In this document: positions 21,422 to 32,899 of the stretch, one piece after another
Position numbering within the stretch: the stretch's first letter is position 1
Layout: every line of letters starts with the position of its first letter
From: Tricholoma matsutake
Taxonomy: Eukaryota; Basidiomycota; Agaricomycetes; Agaricales; Tricholomataceae
Direction: 5' to 3'
Length of the DNA: 64,000 nucleotides
Assembly (NCBI GenBank): GCA_026075535.2
Contig: AP026539.1
Span: 5,890,001 to 5,954,000, forward strand
Position numbers and translations under genes: made by a program
The notes under the pieces: model-generated
Told to the model about the DNA's origin: nothing
The model's input: only the letters and a program-made list of their open reading frames with translations
Databases searched by the model: none

Positions 21422-23160
21422 TAGTGTATCAAGGTTCAGTCCATAGGACTGAAGACTGAACCAGACCAAACGGCGGTCCATGCATTGGTCTGGTCTATTT
21501 TTCTAACAAAGTGTGTAACTGAAACCGTGGTTCGGTTAACAGTTAACTTACTTTGAAAACATTTGAAAACCATTGTAAAACTGGTTGTAACTGGTCTTTT
21601 TGCACTTAGGTTATATACCCTATAAAATAATAAACTAATGTACATATTATGTATAATAAGCAATGCCATGTCAATTGCTAGGGTTTATATATGTAGTAGT
21701 TGTTGTACTTATTTGTTCATGGTAAATGAACACATCACACATTGTTTGCATCATGCAAAGTTGATGGGTTTGGTTACAACAACCCACATTCCCTCTGTCC
21801 ACCCTCACCACCAATGACACAAACACAAGATGGTGGGGCTATTTGTTTTTGTTTTGTTTTTGTTTTTCAAATTTTCATTCTGCATGTAGTTACACTGCAC
21901 CACTGCAAGCAACTGCTTGCAGGGTGTATTTATTTATTTTGTATACATAATTAAATTAAGTCAGTTGTGCCCAAAAAACAGGGGGAAAACTGGTCCAAAC
22001 CAGTTTTTTGGATTGTAACCAAACTGATAGAACTGGTTCTAATCAGTTTGGTTATGGTCCAACTGACTTGGGGTGCCAGTCTAGACCGGTTATGGTTATG
22101 GTTAAGCCTCTTAGAGGTTGAAAAACCAGACCGATGATAGGTCCACTTTGGCAGCTGAGCTCTGAAAACAATAAATCACACTTGGACACATTCTTCACAA
22201 TGTCCTACGATTTCGCAAATGCTTATGAACACCTATGAATGCACAAAACAACGACACAACACTTCAAAACATTTTGAAAGACTTTGAACCATTTTGAATG
22301 ACTTCGGCCACCATATTCTTATCGTACTGCACCTTGAACACATGTTCCCACCATTACACACACTGACATATTGTGTTCCCACCACCACAAACATGAGGAG
22401 ACACAACAGCTAGCACCTTAGCGCACATCGAGGCGCTTTTCAACGTATTCATGATTTATTGGAACCACAAGACACAAGACAAGGAGATTTGATATATCAT
22501 GTATATTGCACATTTCCTTCTTATCATTTTCTCATTTACTTTGTGATTTCAACACCTTTTTCACTGCCTGATGTTTACCACATATTTTGCCTCATGGCCT
22601 TTTACCTTTTTAGTACTATCTCTCTAAAACATATATAGTTTGGTGTATTTACTGTTGACAGAGGAAAGAAATCATCTTCCCACATCACATATCATCTGAC
22701 TTAAGGGTTCTGCTCTTGAGTTTTAGCTCAGTCTTAGTCCGAACTTGCTCAAGTATTCCGCAAACTATGTTGTTTCACTATGCAGTTTCTCGAAACTTTC
22801 ATCAATCATCTATCTACCCTGTCATCATCTTTTTCATCACCTTCAACTATCATCACCATCTCCCAAACTCATCAAAACCATTTCAAGGATTCTCAAATTC
22901 CTTCACATCACAGCTAAACTCTTTCATATCATTTTGAAATGCTTCATAGTGTTTTGTACTACTTTGTACAGTTTCGCACCGCTTAACACTGCTTTGCAAC
23001 ATTTCATAGTACATCTACCGGCCTTTGGATAGCACAGTGATATTCAGTACTACCTCGCAACCTTCCTCTGACTTGTGTTATATCTCCTAAGACCAGTTTA
23101 GTTGGTTTTGGTAGAGTTTCCAGGTTGAGCATCATCACCGAACTGAACCTTAAAACACTA
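21422..23160. mobile_element. hAT-like element, split by a solo LTR
   Basis: It starts TAGTGTATCAAGGTTCAGTC and ends GAACTGAACCTTAAAACACTA. It is flanked by perfect 8-bp duplications CTTAGGCT (21414-21421 and 23161-23168). The interior has GGTCCA/TGGACC-type subterminal motifs and the perfect hairpin CTGCAAGCAACTGCTTGCAG at 21903-21922. It is related to the element at 47682-50818. There is no transposase gene. A long solo LTR (22135-23137) is inserted near the right end. Confidence 0.88.
22135..23137 (+). repeat. Long solo LTR (TGATAGG family), diverged copy
   Basis: A 1003-bp block starting TGATAGGTCC and ending GAGCATCATCA, flanked by the 4-bp duplication CCGA (22131-22134 and 23138-23141). 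Its ends match 58951-60227 and the pieces in the 41.6-45.9 kb mosaic, while its middle is strongly diverged. A TATA-like ACATATATAG occurs near 22630. No internal retroelement sequence is attached. Confidence 0.7.
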
Positions 23161-23589
23161 CTTAGGCTTAACAGCTCGATGAAGACATGAACAGAGATTA
23201 TGTTCACCTGACCATAATATATATTAGGCTGACCATTAACAATGAGCCCACAAATCCCATATCCATAAATTACATATGGATATCCATGACAGTCCCTAAG
23301 ATTTGGTAGGCTGGCAATTCAAGCAACCCATCAATACCCATCACACCACCAAAATGGGTATGGTATGTCACAGGTCTGGCATGTCAGCAACTGTACCCAT
23401 ACCCATCACCTGTAGGCCATTTACTGTGGGTTTACCCATACCCATGCTGATCCCTAGATGTAGTGTGCCATGAATGGGCAAGCTGGTGATGTAACCATGT
23501 TTGGATGATGGAAGAGATGCAAAGGTGGGAATGATATATCAAATCTCCTATGTTCAGCAGTAACCCACAGTAATAGAATGATTTCATCA
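23161..23589. other. Non-coding spacer
   Basis: No gene recognised. It contains diverged short repeats of ATACCCATCAC/ACCCATACCCAT type at about 23330-23450. Confidence 0.4.
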
Positions 23590-24862
23590 TCAGCCAGTGT
23601 GGACCATCTCAAAACAAATTTGCAGTGACATGTAGCAGTAGTGTATATTTATGTGCAGGAACATGAAAACCAGTGAGAATGATTTCAGTTTTGTGCATGA
23701 TTTTTGTGATGGCAGATTGTATGAATGAGTGAAATTTTGCACATTTGACAAAAACATGATGAGATGTTTCCAGTTCAGGGCACAAAAACCAACACCATGG
23801 CTGAATGTTGCCAAACTGACCATCCCATAGATGACATGTGTACAACTGAGCTGACCTGATATACAGCTGGACAACTGCAGAGTATGCCAAGGAGGAACAG
23901 GTGTAAGGATAGGCAGGGGGAAGCCATTGATCATACAGTACATGCACAAGCAAGTTTCTTGGTGAGAAAGTCCAATCTTTTAGGTGGGTGTTAACAAGTT
24001 CGAATTGCAGGTGGGAGGAAAATTGGATTCAATGAAGCTAATGGAGGAGAGATGTGGTGTGTAGTCATCCATGGAGAATGTTGGGAAAGGCACAGTGGGG
24101 GATGGGAATAAGTCTGAGTGGGAAGTGGATGTGCGAGCATTGATGGTTGCATTAGCTAGTGCAGGTCAAGAGTTAGAAGAAGTATGACCATGTATGAAGT
24201 TATAAGAAGTTGGAGAAGACAGTTGAGATATTAAGGAAAGAAGCCATTTATAAAGAGATCAATATAGGAGGGAGTTCCAAACATGTAGGCAACAGTGAGT
24301 GGTGTAACACATTTTGAATGAATCGTACTGAGTTAAGACAATTGGCATGAATGATGGAGGAGGAGGAACAAGTGGTGGAGGAGGAGGAAGAGGAGTCAAC
24401 AGAGGAAAGGGTTGACTGTGGAGGTGGAGTTGAATGCAAGTGAAGGAAGGTAGCAGCAATTAGGCCATATATTTTGCCATGAGAACCATTGAGGGCAGAA
24501 GAAGATGGGAGGGAGAGAAGATATGTAGTAGAATTATGAAGGACAGAGAAAGTGATAGATTGGTGTTGTGATGGAGAAGGATTGGCCAGCCACATAGACA
24601 CATCAGATGCAGTGAGAAAATATGGGAGGTGAGGCATAGGTATGGGAAAGGAGTTATGCAGGAGAGCAAGCAATCTGTTTGTGCTGAGACTGTGGGATAG
24701 CAAGGGATAAGTTGTTGTGTATAATTTGAGAGAGAGGTGAGGAGGAGAGGAATATGGAAAGGGCAGCCCAAGCATGAGAAAGTGGAGTTGGCTATATGTG
24801 ATAAAGTTGTAGGTGAGAGATGGGGACCCACTGGCTGACTTGATGTAAATATTGTAGGCCAT
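23590..24862 (-). pseudogene. LINE fragment: RNase H and 3' zinc region
   Basis: Reading leftward, 24862-24248 carries a mushroom-type LINE RNase H region: TFSVLHNSTTYLLSLPSSSA, SHGKIYGLIAA (the HGE-type motif) and NCLNSVRFIQNV (the DHLNSVRLI-type motif). Farther left, 23953-23600 holds RSAQLYTCHLWDGQFGN and CPELETSHHVFVKCAKFHSF, a zinc-binding C...H...C region at the LINE 3' end. Catalytic Asp positions are partly substituted. The two parts are separated by broken frames, so it is a decayed copy. It differs in sequence from the LINE at 16239-18620. The assignment rests on motif recognition without a search. Confidence 0.6.
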
Positions 24863-25494
24863 GAGAAGCTAGTCAGGCAATGTCAGTGGGAGAGGGAAAT
24901 ATGTCAGCAAGATGAGGAGGTAAGGTGTGAAGGGTTGCCTGCAAAGATGTAGAGAGGTGGTTGAGGGAAACATTTCTGTGAGAGAGAAAAGATTGATCAG
25001 TAAGCCAGAGAGTAAAATTACAGTCAGCAAGTGACTTCTGTGCCGTGATCCAATTCCAAGGCAGCTGATGATGGTGAGACTAAAAATCCTTAAGAGGTGG
25101 CGAGGAATCAGAAAGTCAATCCTAGCATAATCAGAGTCTAACTCAGTCTCTGTATAAGTGACTGATGTGATCAGATAACTATGTACCCTATATATATGTG
25201 AGTCCAGCTACATAAATAGTGAAAGGGTGAAAGCACATAAAGGTATCTATGAGATGACACCTCAAAGGGATATACTAAAATTATCATGCACATCAAATTT
25301 GCAATCATGTATGCTCACCATGGGATAATCAGCATTTCTCAACAGTTCATCCACTACTGCATCACATGACAACAGTGACAAATCATGACATCTCACCATT
25401 TCTCTAATTTCAGCCTACAACCCCATTGTTATCCAAAACAACAACCCAAAGTCCCCTTGAATCTATTTCTGGAGATGGCTTCAGTTGTTGATCA
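24863..25494. other. Non-coding region upstream of the LINE fragment
   Basis: No ORF is supported; this may be older LINE sequence. It includes the 33-nt stretch 25111-25143 that is identical to 8056-8088 just downstream of the permease gene. Confidence 0.4.
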
Positions 25495-26096
25495 TAGTGT
25501 TTTGAGGTCCAGTTCAGTCTGGTTTTTTGACCCCCATGAGGGGCAAACATGGACCACAACTGGTTTATGACCAACCTAGATATTGGGGGACTGCAACCAG
25601 ACCCTTTTGGACCAGTCCTAAACAGTCCATGGACTGAAAAAAGATTGGTTTGGACTGGTTTTTTGTTGTACAATTTATCATAACAAATAACCTCTATGTA
25701 TGTCAACAAATATGACCGGTACCCTATTCATACTCTATATACAGATAGATATTGTAATTCCCCATTGATTGGTCCAACTTTTATTTAGATTTGACTGAGA
25801 TGTGGCCAAAATTGAAAGGACATATCCAGTTGTAGTTTGTAGTTTGTAGTGTGTAGTTGCAACTCATTGGGGCTGTTAAATCACATGGTACAGATGGTTA
25901 GGTGTGTTATTGTTATTTTTATGATGTCATCTAGCTGTACATAAAAATTTTATAGCTCTGCTAATAAGAAATGCAAAAGTCATTCTGATACAACACAATA
26001 CTTGTACTAAAATGTCTCTGGTCATATCTTAACCAATTCTCAATTGCTATTGATGATCCAGGGACCAAAAATGACATAAATCTGTGTGTGAGTATA
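25495..26096. mobile_element. hAT-like element, right end missing
   Basis: It starts TAGTGTTTTGAGGTCCAG, the left end of the GGTCC family, and continues colinear with copies at 39616-40449 and 48229-49868, including the TATGATGTCAT-like centre. It stops abruptly at about 26096, where gypsy coding sequence begins. There is no right inverted repeat and no target duplication, so it is truncated or rearranged. Confidence 0.65.
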
Positions 26097-27480
26097 GTTC
26101 GGTTCATCCTGGTGTTTGAGGTTGATAGGTGTGATGATTGGTGTCCTGCAGCATATTTTTTTGATCATGTCAAAGCAACATTGGTGAATCGGTCGCCAAT
26201 GGAAGGGGGTTCCATTTTGTGTCATAGCCAATAAAGGTCCCATATAATGCATGATATCCAGTAGGAAGTTGGCTAAGTAGTTTACCAAGCCTACAAAGCA
26301 TTGGATGTCATTGTAGTTCTGTGGTGTTTGCCATTCCCTGATACAAGAGAGTTTGTTGGTATCTGCATGTATGCCATTCTTGTCAATAACATGACCAAGG
26401 CAGTCAATCTGTTCTGCATACAGTTCGCATTTTGACCATTTGAGGAATAGCTGGTTGCTTTTAAGGCATTTGAAAACAATATGAAGGTGGGCTTCGTGCT
26501 CCTCGGGAGTGTCTGAGTAGATGAAGATATCATCTAAGTATACATGCATAAATTTACCAATGACATCTCTGAATATGGATGTCATAAGTCATTGGAAGGT
26601 TGCTGGTGCATTACAGTCTCCTTGTTGCATGATATTGCTAATGTAGGTTCCTGCAATTGTGGCAAATGCAGTCTTCCATACATCTTCTTCCTGTACTCAG
26701 ACCTGTTCATATGCATCAGATAAGTCGACTTTCAAACAAATCTTGGCTCGGGCCACATCTTCGCAAATAATATCTTGGTCTGGTAAGGGTGTAATGTCCT
26801 TAATTGTATTTTCATTTCTTTGACAGGCATCTACCACAGTTTGTATCTTCCCGTCCATCTTGCTCAAGCAGAGCATTGGAGCCGCTTGGTTCACAGATTG
26901 TGGTTCCCACCATCCAGCATTCATGTATTGGTTGACCTTCTTGTGGAACTGTTCACGCAAGGAGTTTGGCCTTAGGTAGGTGGTAGTGGTACCGCTTGTT
27001 ATCATCTATGAGGTGAATATCATGATTCACCTCTCTCCAAGGTGGTAGTTGGTCCCGAGTTCCCCCTAGGATATCTGAGAACTCATCATACCATTGTTGT
27101 TGTAATTGCGGGTAGTCTTCTTCGGTAAGTCCCAACTCTCTGGACTTGCCTTTCTCTCCCTGGCATTCTTCACATTGTTTCTCATGTGGTTCTGGTGGCT
27201 TCTTAGGTTTGTGGAACCTAGAATGAAGGGTTTTGAAGTCCTGTTCTGAATCAGTCTTCTGAGGTTTCCATCGTATGGCCGATTGCTTCCTGACATTGTC
27301 CAGTGGGCTGGGTTGTCATCCCATGAACTCTGAAGGATCAGATGTCTCGTCCTTGAGAGCGTTTTGGTACTGTTCTCCCTTTGGTGACATATGGTTTCCT
27401 TCATAGGCTCTCATGGATGCTATTACAGTGTTCCATTCATCTGGCATTCTGGGGTCATGTAGCCAGTTGTGTTGAGGTTG
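26097..27480 (-). pseudogene. Ty3/gypsy reverse transcriptase region
   Basis: Reading leftward: a protease-RT linker (EFSDILGGTRDQLPPWREVN), RT fingers (FHKKVNQYMNAGWWEPQSVN, AAPMLCLSKMDGKIQTVVDA), KICLKVDLSDAYEQV with the first catalytic Asp, and VYLDDIFIYSDT with the YxDD box. Next come CLGHVIDKNGIHADTNKL and FHWRPIHQCCFDMIKKICC toward RNase H. The sequence breaks off at the hAT-like element near 26096. Stops include TGA after DAYEQV and in TFQ-TGA-LMT, both at positions normally occupied by Arg. It is inactive. Confidence 0.92.
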
Positions 27481-27485
27481 GAAGT

Positions 27486-27905
27486 CTTTACACTCCCCCC
27501 CCCAATCTGAGTGCACTCCGCTCAGACACTCGGACTTTGCTTGGACTTCTTTGGCTGAAAGTCCTGCCAAACTAAATGTCCAGTCTGAGCTGAGTCCTAG
27601 GACTGTCTGAATGTCTGAGCGGAGTCCGAGGGGACCAGCACTTGTACAGTCCTAGGACTGTCCAAGTTGCTTATATAATTGACTGAGAAATCAGTGGCTA
27701 CCGCAGGGATTGAACCCTCATAGTCACATGATAAAGTACAATTAAGTCAGCAATATAACAGTTAGACTAAAGCTTCATTACAGATAGGTAGTTTTATCTC
27801 TTTATGAACTGCCCCAGCTGTGATGACAAATCAACACAGCCACGTCATCAACAACGCTGGCAATGGCGGCGCCTCCTCCTTACCTCCTACCCCAATAACC
27901 AACAC
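27486..27905 (+). repeat. Terminal repeat (end A), inverted copy of 34020-34441
   Basis: Starting TTTACACTCCCCCCC, this 420-bp block is the reverse complement of 34020-34441 with scattered differences and a few short indels. It carries many GGACTC/GAGTCC and CCTAGGACTGTCC units, then a tRNA-like segment and the CAGCTGTGATGACAAATCAA stretch. It ends where similarity stops at CCCCAATAACCAACA. It cuts the gypsy reading frame at 27480, so it marks the end of a separate insertion. Confidence 0.75.
27706..27769 (-). promoter_or_regulatory. tRNA-like Pol III A/B boxes in end A
   Basis: On the minus strand TAGTCTAACTGTTA (A-box-like, 27769-27756) is followed by GGGTTCAATCCC (B box, 27717-27706). A cloverleaf with paired acceptor arms does not form, so I treat it as a tRNA-derived promoter relic pointing out of the element. 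Confidence 0.5.
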
Positions 27906-28218
27906 AAGCCAGCCACAGATCATTGCAGGATTAATTATTATTGAGACTTGGGGCCAATGGTATTAGTCAATCTTAACCAGGTGAAGTGTGTAGTCAGGTG
28001 CATTAGGACCATAATAAGTGGGCAATCATTGACCAAAGTAGATCTCAAGTACAGGTACATGTCACATAACCCCTACCATACGTTGCAATAGAATGGTCAA
28101 CATATTTTTAATCCATCCCTAAATATCTGAGAAACACCCATGGAAATTGCCACATCCTGCCCAAGGTCCACCCCTTGCACTGAGATTAAATTCATCCCCA
28201 GGATTCAATCACTTCTGG
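27906..28218. other. Non-coding spacer
   Basis: Between the terminal repeat and the minisatellite. I see no ORF, repeat border or RNA gene here. Confidence 0.4.
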
Positions 28219-28785
28219 AAAGAAATTACATCCTGTTTATTCATGAAAGACCTGTAATATTATATGTCTGACTTCCATCTATTTGATGTTTGAAATCTAC
28301 AGTATTAAAAGCACCCCTATAATTCATTCATTTTCAAGAAGAAATTTCATCCTATTCACTTATGAAAAAGTTGTAATAAAATATGTCTGACTTCCATCCA
28401 TTTGAGGTTTGAAATCTACAGTATTAAAACCACCCCTATAATTTATTCATTTACAAGAAGAAATGTCATCCTATTCACTTATGAAACAGTTGTAATAAAA
28501 TATGTCTGACTTCCATCCATTTGAGGTTTGAAATCTACAGTATTAAAACCACCCCTATAATTCATTCATTTACAAGAAGAAATGTCATCCTATTCACTTA
28601 TGAAACAGTTGTAATAAAATATGTCTGACTTCCATCCATTTGAGGTTTGAAATCTACAGTATTAAAACCACCCCTATAATTCATTCATTTACAAGAAGAA
28701 ATTTCATCCTATTCACTTATGAAAAAGTTGTAATAAAATATGTCTGAATTCCATCCATTTGAGGTTTGAAATCTACAGTATGAAA
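28219..28785 (+). repeat. 119-bp minisatellite, about 4.8 copies
   Basis: Copies begin with GAAGAAATKTCATCC at 28338, 28457, 28576 and 28695, exactly 119 bp apart, with a diverged first copy from about 28219 and a partial last copy ending about 28785. Middle copies differ by only a few bases. Each holds TATGTCTGACTTCCATCCAT. There is no coding potential. Confidence 0.9.
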
Positions 28786-29184
28786 ATTCATCTCCAAGTT
28801 CATCCACCATATATCCATCCATCTACATTAGATATTTCCCATTTTCTTACTTGAATGGCTGAAATCCATACCCCACCAGTCTCACAGTGTTACTGTAATG
28901 GATACCTCTTACATATTACTTGGCCCCCAGGCCTATCTTAGTCAGTTGTTGATAGTTGTTTACCAGTAACTACTTTTTACTTACAACGTACATGACATAG
29001 CAACCAATAGGCTGGATTCTGCTCTGTTAGGTACAACATAAGTCTTAAGTATTCTAAGCTACTAACTACCCATTACATTTTTTTGAGCTAACCAGCTATT
29101 GGAAGCCACAAGCTTACCAAATAGAAGTACAAAGTTATTACTTATATTAGATATACTCAACTGGCAAACAAACATAGTGACACG
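28786..29184 (+). other. Gypsy leader / probable LTR end
   Basis: The part 28960-29184 is homologous to 56735-56987, which precedes a second gag copy. Shared features are AAGTCTTAAGTATT, a possible LTR end CCATTACA before TTTTTTTGAGCTAACC, and GCTACAAGCTTACC. I infer LTR end and leader but cannot fix the LTR start. Confidence 0.45.
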
Positions 29185-32000
29185 ATGCCTTTGACAACAA
29201 GACAGATGATGACCACGACCACTACACAACAAGCCTCAACCCAAACAGAAGTAGGAGGGTCAAGAGTAGACAAGAGTCCCAGAGTGGACTCTCTAAAGGC
29301 AAAGGCACACGAAACCAGAATGAGAACAACAACACAAGTTCCATTGTCACTGATACCAGTGCTGACCAGACTCACTATGCAAGTACCTAAGCCACAGGGA
29401 TCTGGTCATCGAGTAGGCGACAGGTGCGCACCCAGCATGCCAAACCCCTTCATCTCAGAACATCGAGGGGATATGCAACTGCCCTTCCCACTGGCCCCAG
29501 CATTTGCATCTTTGCACCAACTACCCAAGACTCTGGAAGCTCAGACCGGATGCCAACACCAAACTTCAAATTCCCATTTACCTCATATTCTGGAACACTT
29601 ATGGCCTACCATTGAGACTGCCCATATCAATACAGATGGGAATGAAGTGTCAGATGGTGAAATCAAGGTTGAAGACCCTATGGAAATGCTCAACTGATCT
29701 GAAGGCCTAATATGGGATGAAGGCCCATTCATGAACCAATATCTACACATGAAGATCAGGAACGTGGCACACAACCAAACAAGAGAGGTCTTAACCCTTG
29801 CCAAGAAAAAGGTAGACCCATCTTTGATGGTCTACAAGAACATGTACCTCGATATATTCAAGGCGCTCATAGCGAAATGGGTCGCCTCAAAGAAAAGGGA
29901 TACGATAATGTCAACTCCATCCATAACAAACCTAGAAGACTACATGGAACAATGAGCTGAGACCCCTTGACATCAGCTTAAATGTGAAACCAAAGATATT
30001 TGAGTACCCCGAGATGTACAACCAGAATATTCATATGTGGACCCCGCTGTTGAGATTGCGATTGCCAGTATCAATGCACCTCAGCAAGCAGGGGAATTGA
30101 ATGACAACTACCGCCGCCGTCACGATGCAGCTAATCGACATCACCATGTTACATCTGACAAGACACCATCCCCAATGACCTTTCACCAGCCAGAACCAAC
30201 TAAAGACATGGACTCTACTCAACCCGCCTCACTGGGAACATCCAAAATGTCCAGACCAATGATTCAAGTGCCCCATAGAGCACAAACCACTATGGCAAGC
30301 ACCATCAAGGACCAAATCACTTACCAATGTCTTAGAAATGAAGACCTTGAGATAGCTGGGAACTCATTGTATGATGATCAAGGAATAATGTTCAATGGAC
30401 ATCATCACATCAATATGTTAGACCATCACTACACACAGACAGCAAGACTGACCTGACCATCCAGTAATCCTAATGGTGACAATGATGGGACAGATGACTG
30501 AACTAACAGAAATTGAAGATGACCCTCAGACCCACCATTTGTCCCATGTAACTCCTCCCAACACCATAATCCCTACAGTACAACTGGCAATGGCAGAGGT
30601 GGCGGAGGCAACAATGGTGAACCTCCCGATGGTGGAGGAGGTTTTGACCCTGGAGGAGATGACCCCAATCAACCAAATAATTGATGCCCTTTGCATAGGG
30701 GTTATTCTATGCCACCTGCAGATCGAGCTAGGTTACACACACCTGGTGTACATGCTACATCTGAACACCATCGCACTCAGATGCATGATTGCTTGCTACA
30801 GCTCTGTTGAGAACACCTCACTGTTCAACTCAGGATACCTGAAGGAACAAAAGTCCATAGAGCCGACCCCAGCTCTGTAGGACATTACAGTGGATCACCT
30901 AGGTTCTCAGACTTAGAAAATTGGCTCATCAACATGGTCATAATGCTTCAAGCCATCCAGTATGGAGAAGATGATAAGGACCAGGAATGCATGCTATGTG
31001 TTCCCAAATTCTTGGAAAGCGAAGCGAAGAAATGGTACTCTCATCACGTCATCCATGTGAACTGATCCCAGCTACACTGGACTTTTGAGGACATAATTAT
31101 TGGCCTATATGATCGCTTTATGCACCCAACTACCATGCAAGATGCTTGTGAAGTGTACACTTCCATGCATTACTCGGACAAGCTTGGTATTCAAGGATAT
31201 TATGATACTCTCATTGATCATGCCCAGAACATGTCAGTATACCCGGATGCATACAGCATCATGGACACCTTCCTATGTGGCCTTCCTAAGGAAATGTGCA
31301 CAAAAATGCTCAAGAATGGTCTCACGCCAGAAGCAAATACCATTGAGGATTTTGTATCTGAAGGCAAAGCATTGGAAGCAGCTATGAAAACCATGGAACA
31401 TTACAATCGGCATTCAACAAGTACTACTCGTACTACAGAAACATCAAAGGCCCAAGGTCGACATGAGGATAAGGCAAGGAAGGTTGGTGTAACCTTCATG
31501 AAGAGATCGGACCTGAACCAGGACAACAGTGGATCAAAACCAAGAATCTTTGTAAATAACTGCACAAACAACTATAGATCAAACTTCAAGCCCAGGAATA
31601 ACATCAAAGGCACACCATGATAATGACAAACATGCAGCCATACCTGCAGGAGTGGACGTGAATTGTTTCAGTTGCAACGAGCCAGGGCACTATGCTAGGG
31701 ACTGCAAGAAACCAAAATGGAATAAGTCACATGTCCAAGCAGCCCACACTGCTATAGCTGAAGGAGAAAATATGGATGACAATGAATGGGATGATCAAAT
31801 ATCAGAGCATGGGGCCCAACAGTCTACTGGATCTCAAGGCTACCAGAGTGACAAGGAAGAAATGGTCGAGGTCGACATATATGACAATAACAACTGGTAC
31901 GACCATGTATCTGACACTGAACATATGTTCACGATCGGAGAAACAGACCAAACTCTGGTCACGAAGTCTCGCAAGGATGGACCAGCACAGGATATAGACA
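29185..32000 (+). pseudogene. Ty3/gypsy gag, degenerate (copy 1)
   Basis: A long Gag in one main frame. The N-terminal region has DKSPRVDSLKAKA, HLPHILEHLWPTIET, MYLDIFKALIAKWVASKK and PAVEIAIASINAPQQAGE. A Gly-rich hinge (GNGRGGGGNNGE) follows near 30600. The capsid has LENWLINMVIMLQAIQYGED, KKWYSHHVI and LYDRFMHPTTMQDACEV. After a frameshift near 31620 there is a CCHC knuckle (CFSCNEPGHYARDC, 31661-31702) and an acidic tail. In the main frame I count at least ten stops, for example at 29696, 29953, 29968, 30001 and 30454, and every one is TGA. Sequence ends at 32004 where the tRNA-ended element starts. Confidence 0.88.
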
Positions 32001-32282
32001 AGGCAGTACTTTACACTCCCCCCCCCAGTCTGAGTGGACTCCACTCGGACACACTCGGACACTTGGACTCTGCTCAGACTCTGCTCAGACACTCAGACTG
32101 CCCTAGGACTGTCTGAGTTGTCCAAGTAAAGTCCGAGGACTGCACTTGGACTGCACTTGGACTTTGCTCAGACAACATCAATTGTGCATTTATTTACACC
32201 TTTTAAAGTACTGACCAAGTAAAGTCTGAGTTCCAGTCTTAGAGAAAGTCTTATAAGTCTCACAAAATGATGTGTGCACAGC

Positions 32283-32356
32283 AGGAATTGAACCAACAGC
32301 TTTCTGGACTAGCAATCACATGACAACAAAACATGCACACTCTACCACTTAAGCCA
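32283..32356 (-). promoter_or_regulatory. tRNA-like Pol III A/B boxes in end B
   Basis: Minus strand: TGGCTTAAGTGGTAGAG (A box, near 32356) and GGTTCAATTCCT (B box, near 32284), spaced about 60 nt as in tRNA genes. Arms do not pair into a full cloverleaf. It points outward from the element. Confidence 0.55.
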
Positions 32357-32528
32357 AGTAGTCATTTAAAGTTACATACATTATACCTATTTATTACTGA
32401 AATCTAATTTGTTATATATCATGAATAGATTATTAAATTGACCCCCTTGCATCTGTGCAAGGGGTAATTAAGATGGGTAATTAATATGTATAATACTAAG
32501 CCCTCCCCTCGCAAGCTCGAGGGGAGGG

Positions 32529-32894
32529 TGTAAGGGGACTAAGGGGGTGCCCTGTGTGTTTTTCCTATTTTTTATGTTTGTCCCATATTTTTCCCCACCT
32601 CATTTCCTTCTATTCTTCATTTTCTATGATTTTTCCGGATTTTATTACTAATTTTCCCTTGCTATCATGTTTGTATATGTTGACACTTTTATATTTAGAG
32701 GCGGAGTACCCCTTCCGACACATACCCCTTGGTATGATGTCATTCGGCGGCCTTGATCCGCCTATCTCCGCCTTTTTCTATTTTTAGGTTATATTTGATT
32801 TTTGTCGTCTTCACATATACTGGGCATCAGCAAGGGGATCCTTAGAGTTTTCTCTTCGGATTTCCCTTTGCTAGAGGCTTAGGTTGCCCTTATA
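32529..32894 (+). repeat. Solo LTR (TGTAAG family) with perfect target duplication
   Basis: A 366-bp block, TGTAAGGGG...TTGCCCTTATA, flanked by GAGGG (32524-32528 and 32895-32899). The duplicated element at 62.0-63.6 kb has the same surroundings without this insertion (near 62508), a natural empty site. It is about 60 bp shorter than sister copies because of a deletion between two internal direct repeats containing TTTCCCTTTGCTAG. Confidence 0.92.
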
Positions 32895-32899
32895 GAGGG

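Noticed and set aside
24248..24862. Long leftward ORF resembling a hydrophobic, Ser-rich secreted or membrane protein
   Set aside because: HGKIYGLIAA and LNSVRFIQ motifs place it in the RNase H region of a LINE; hydrophobicity comes from composition.
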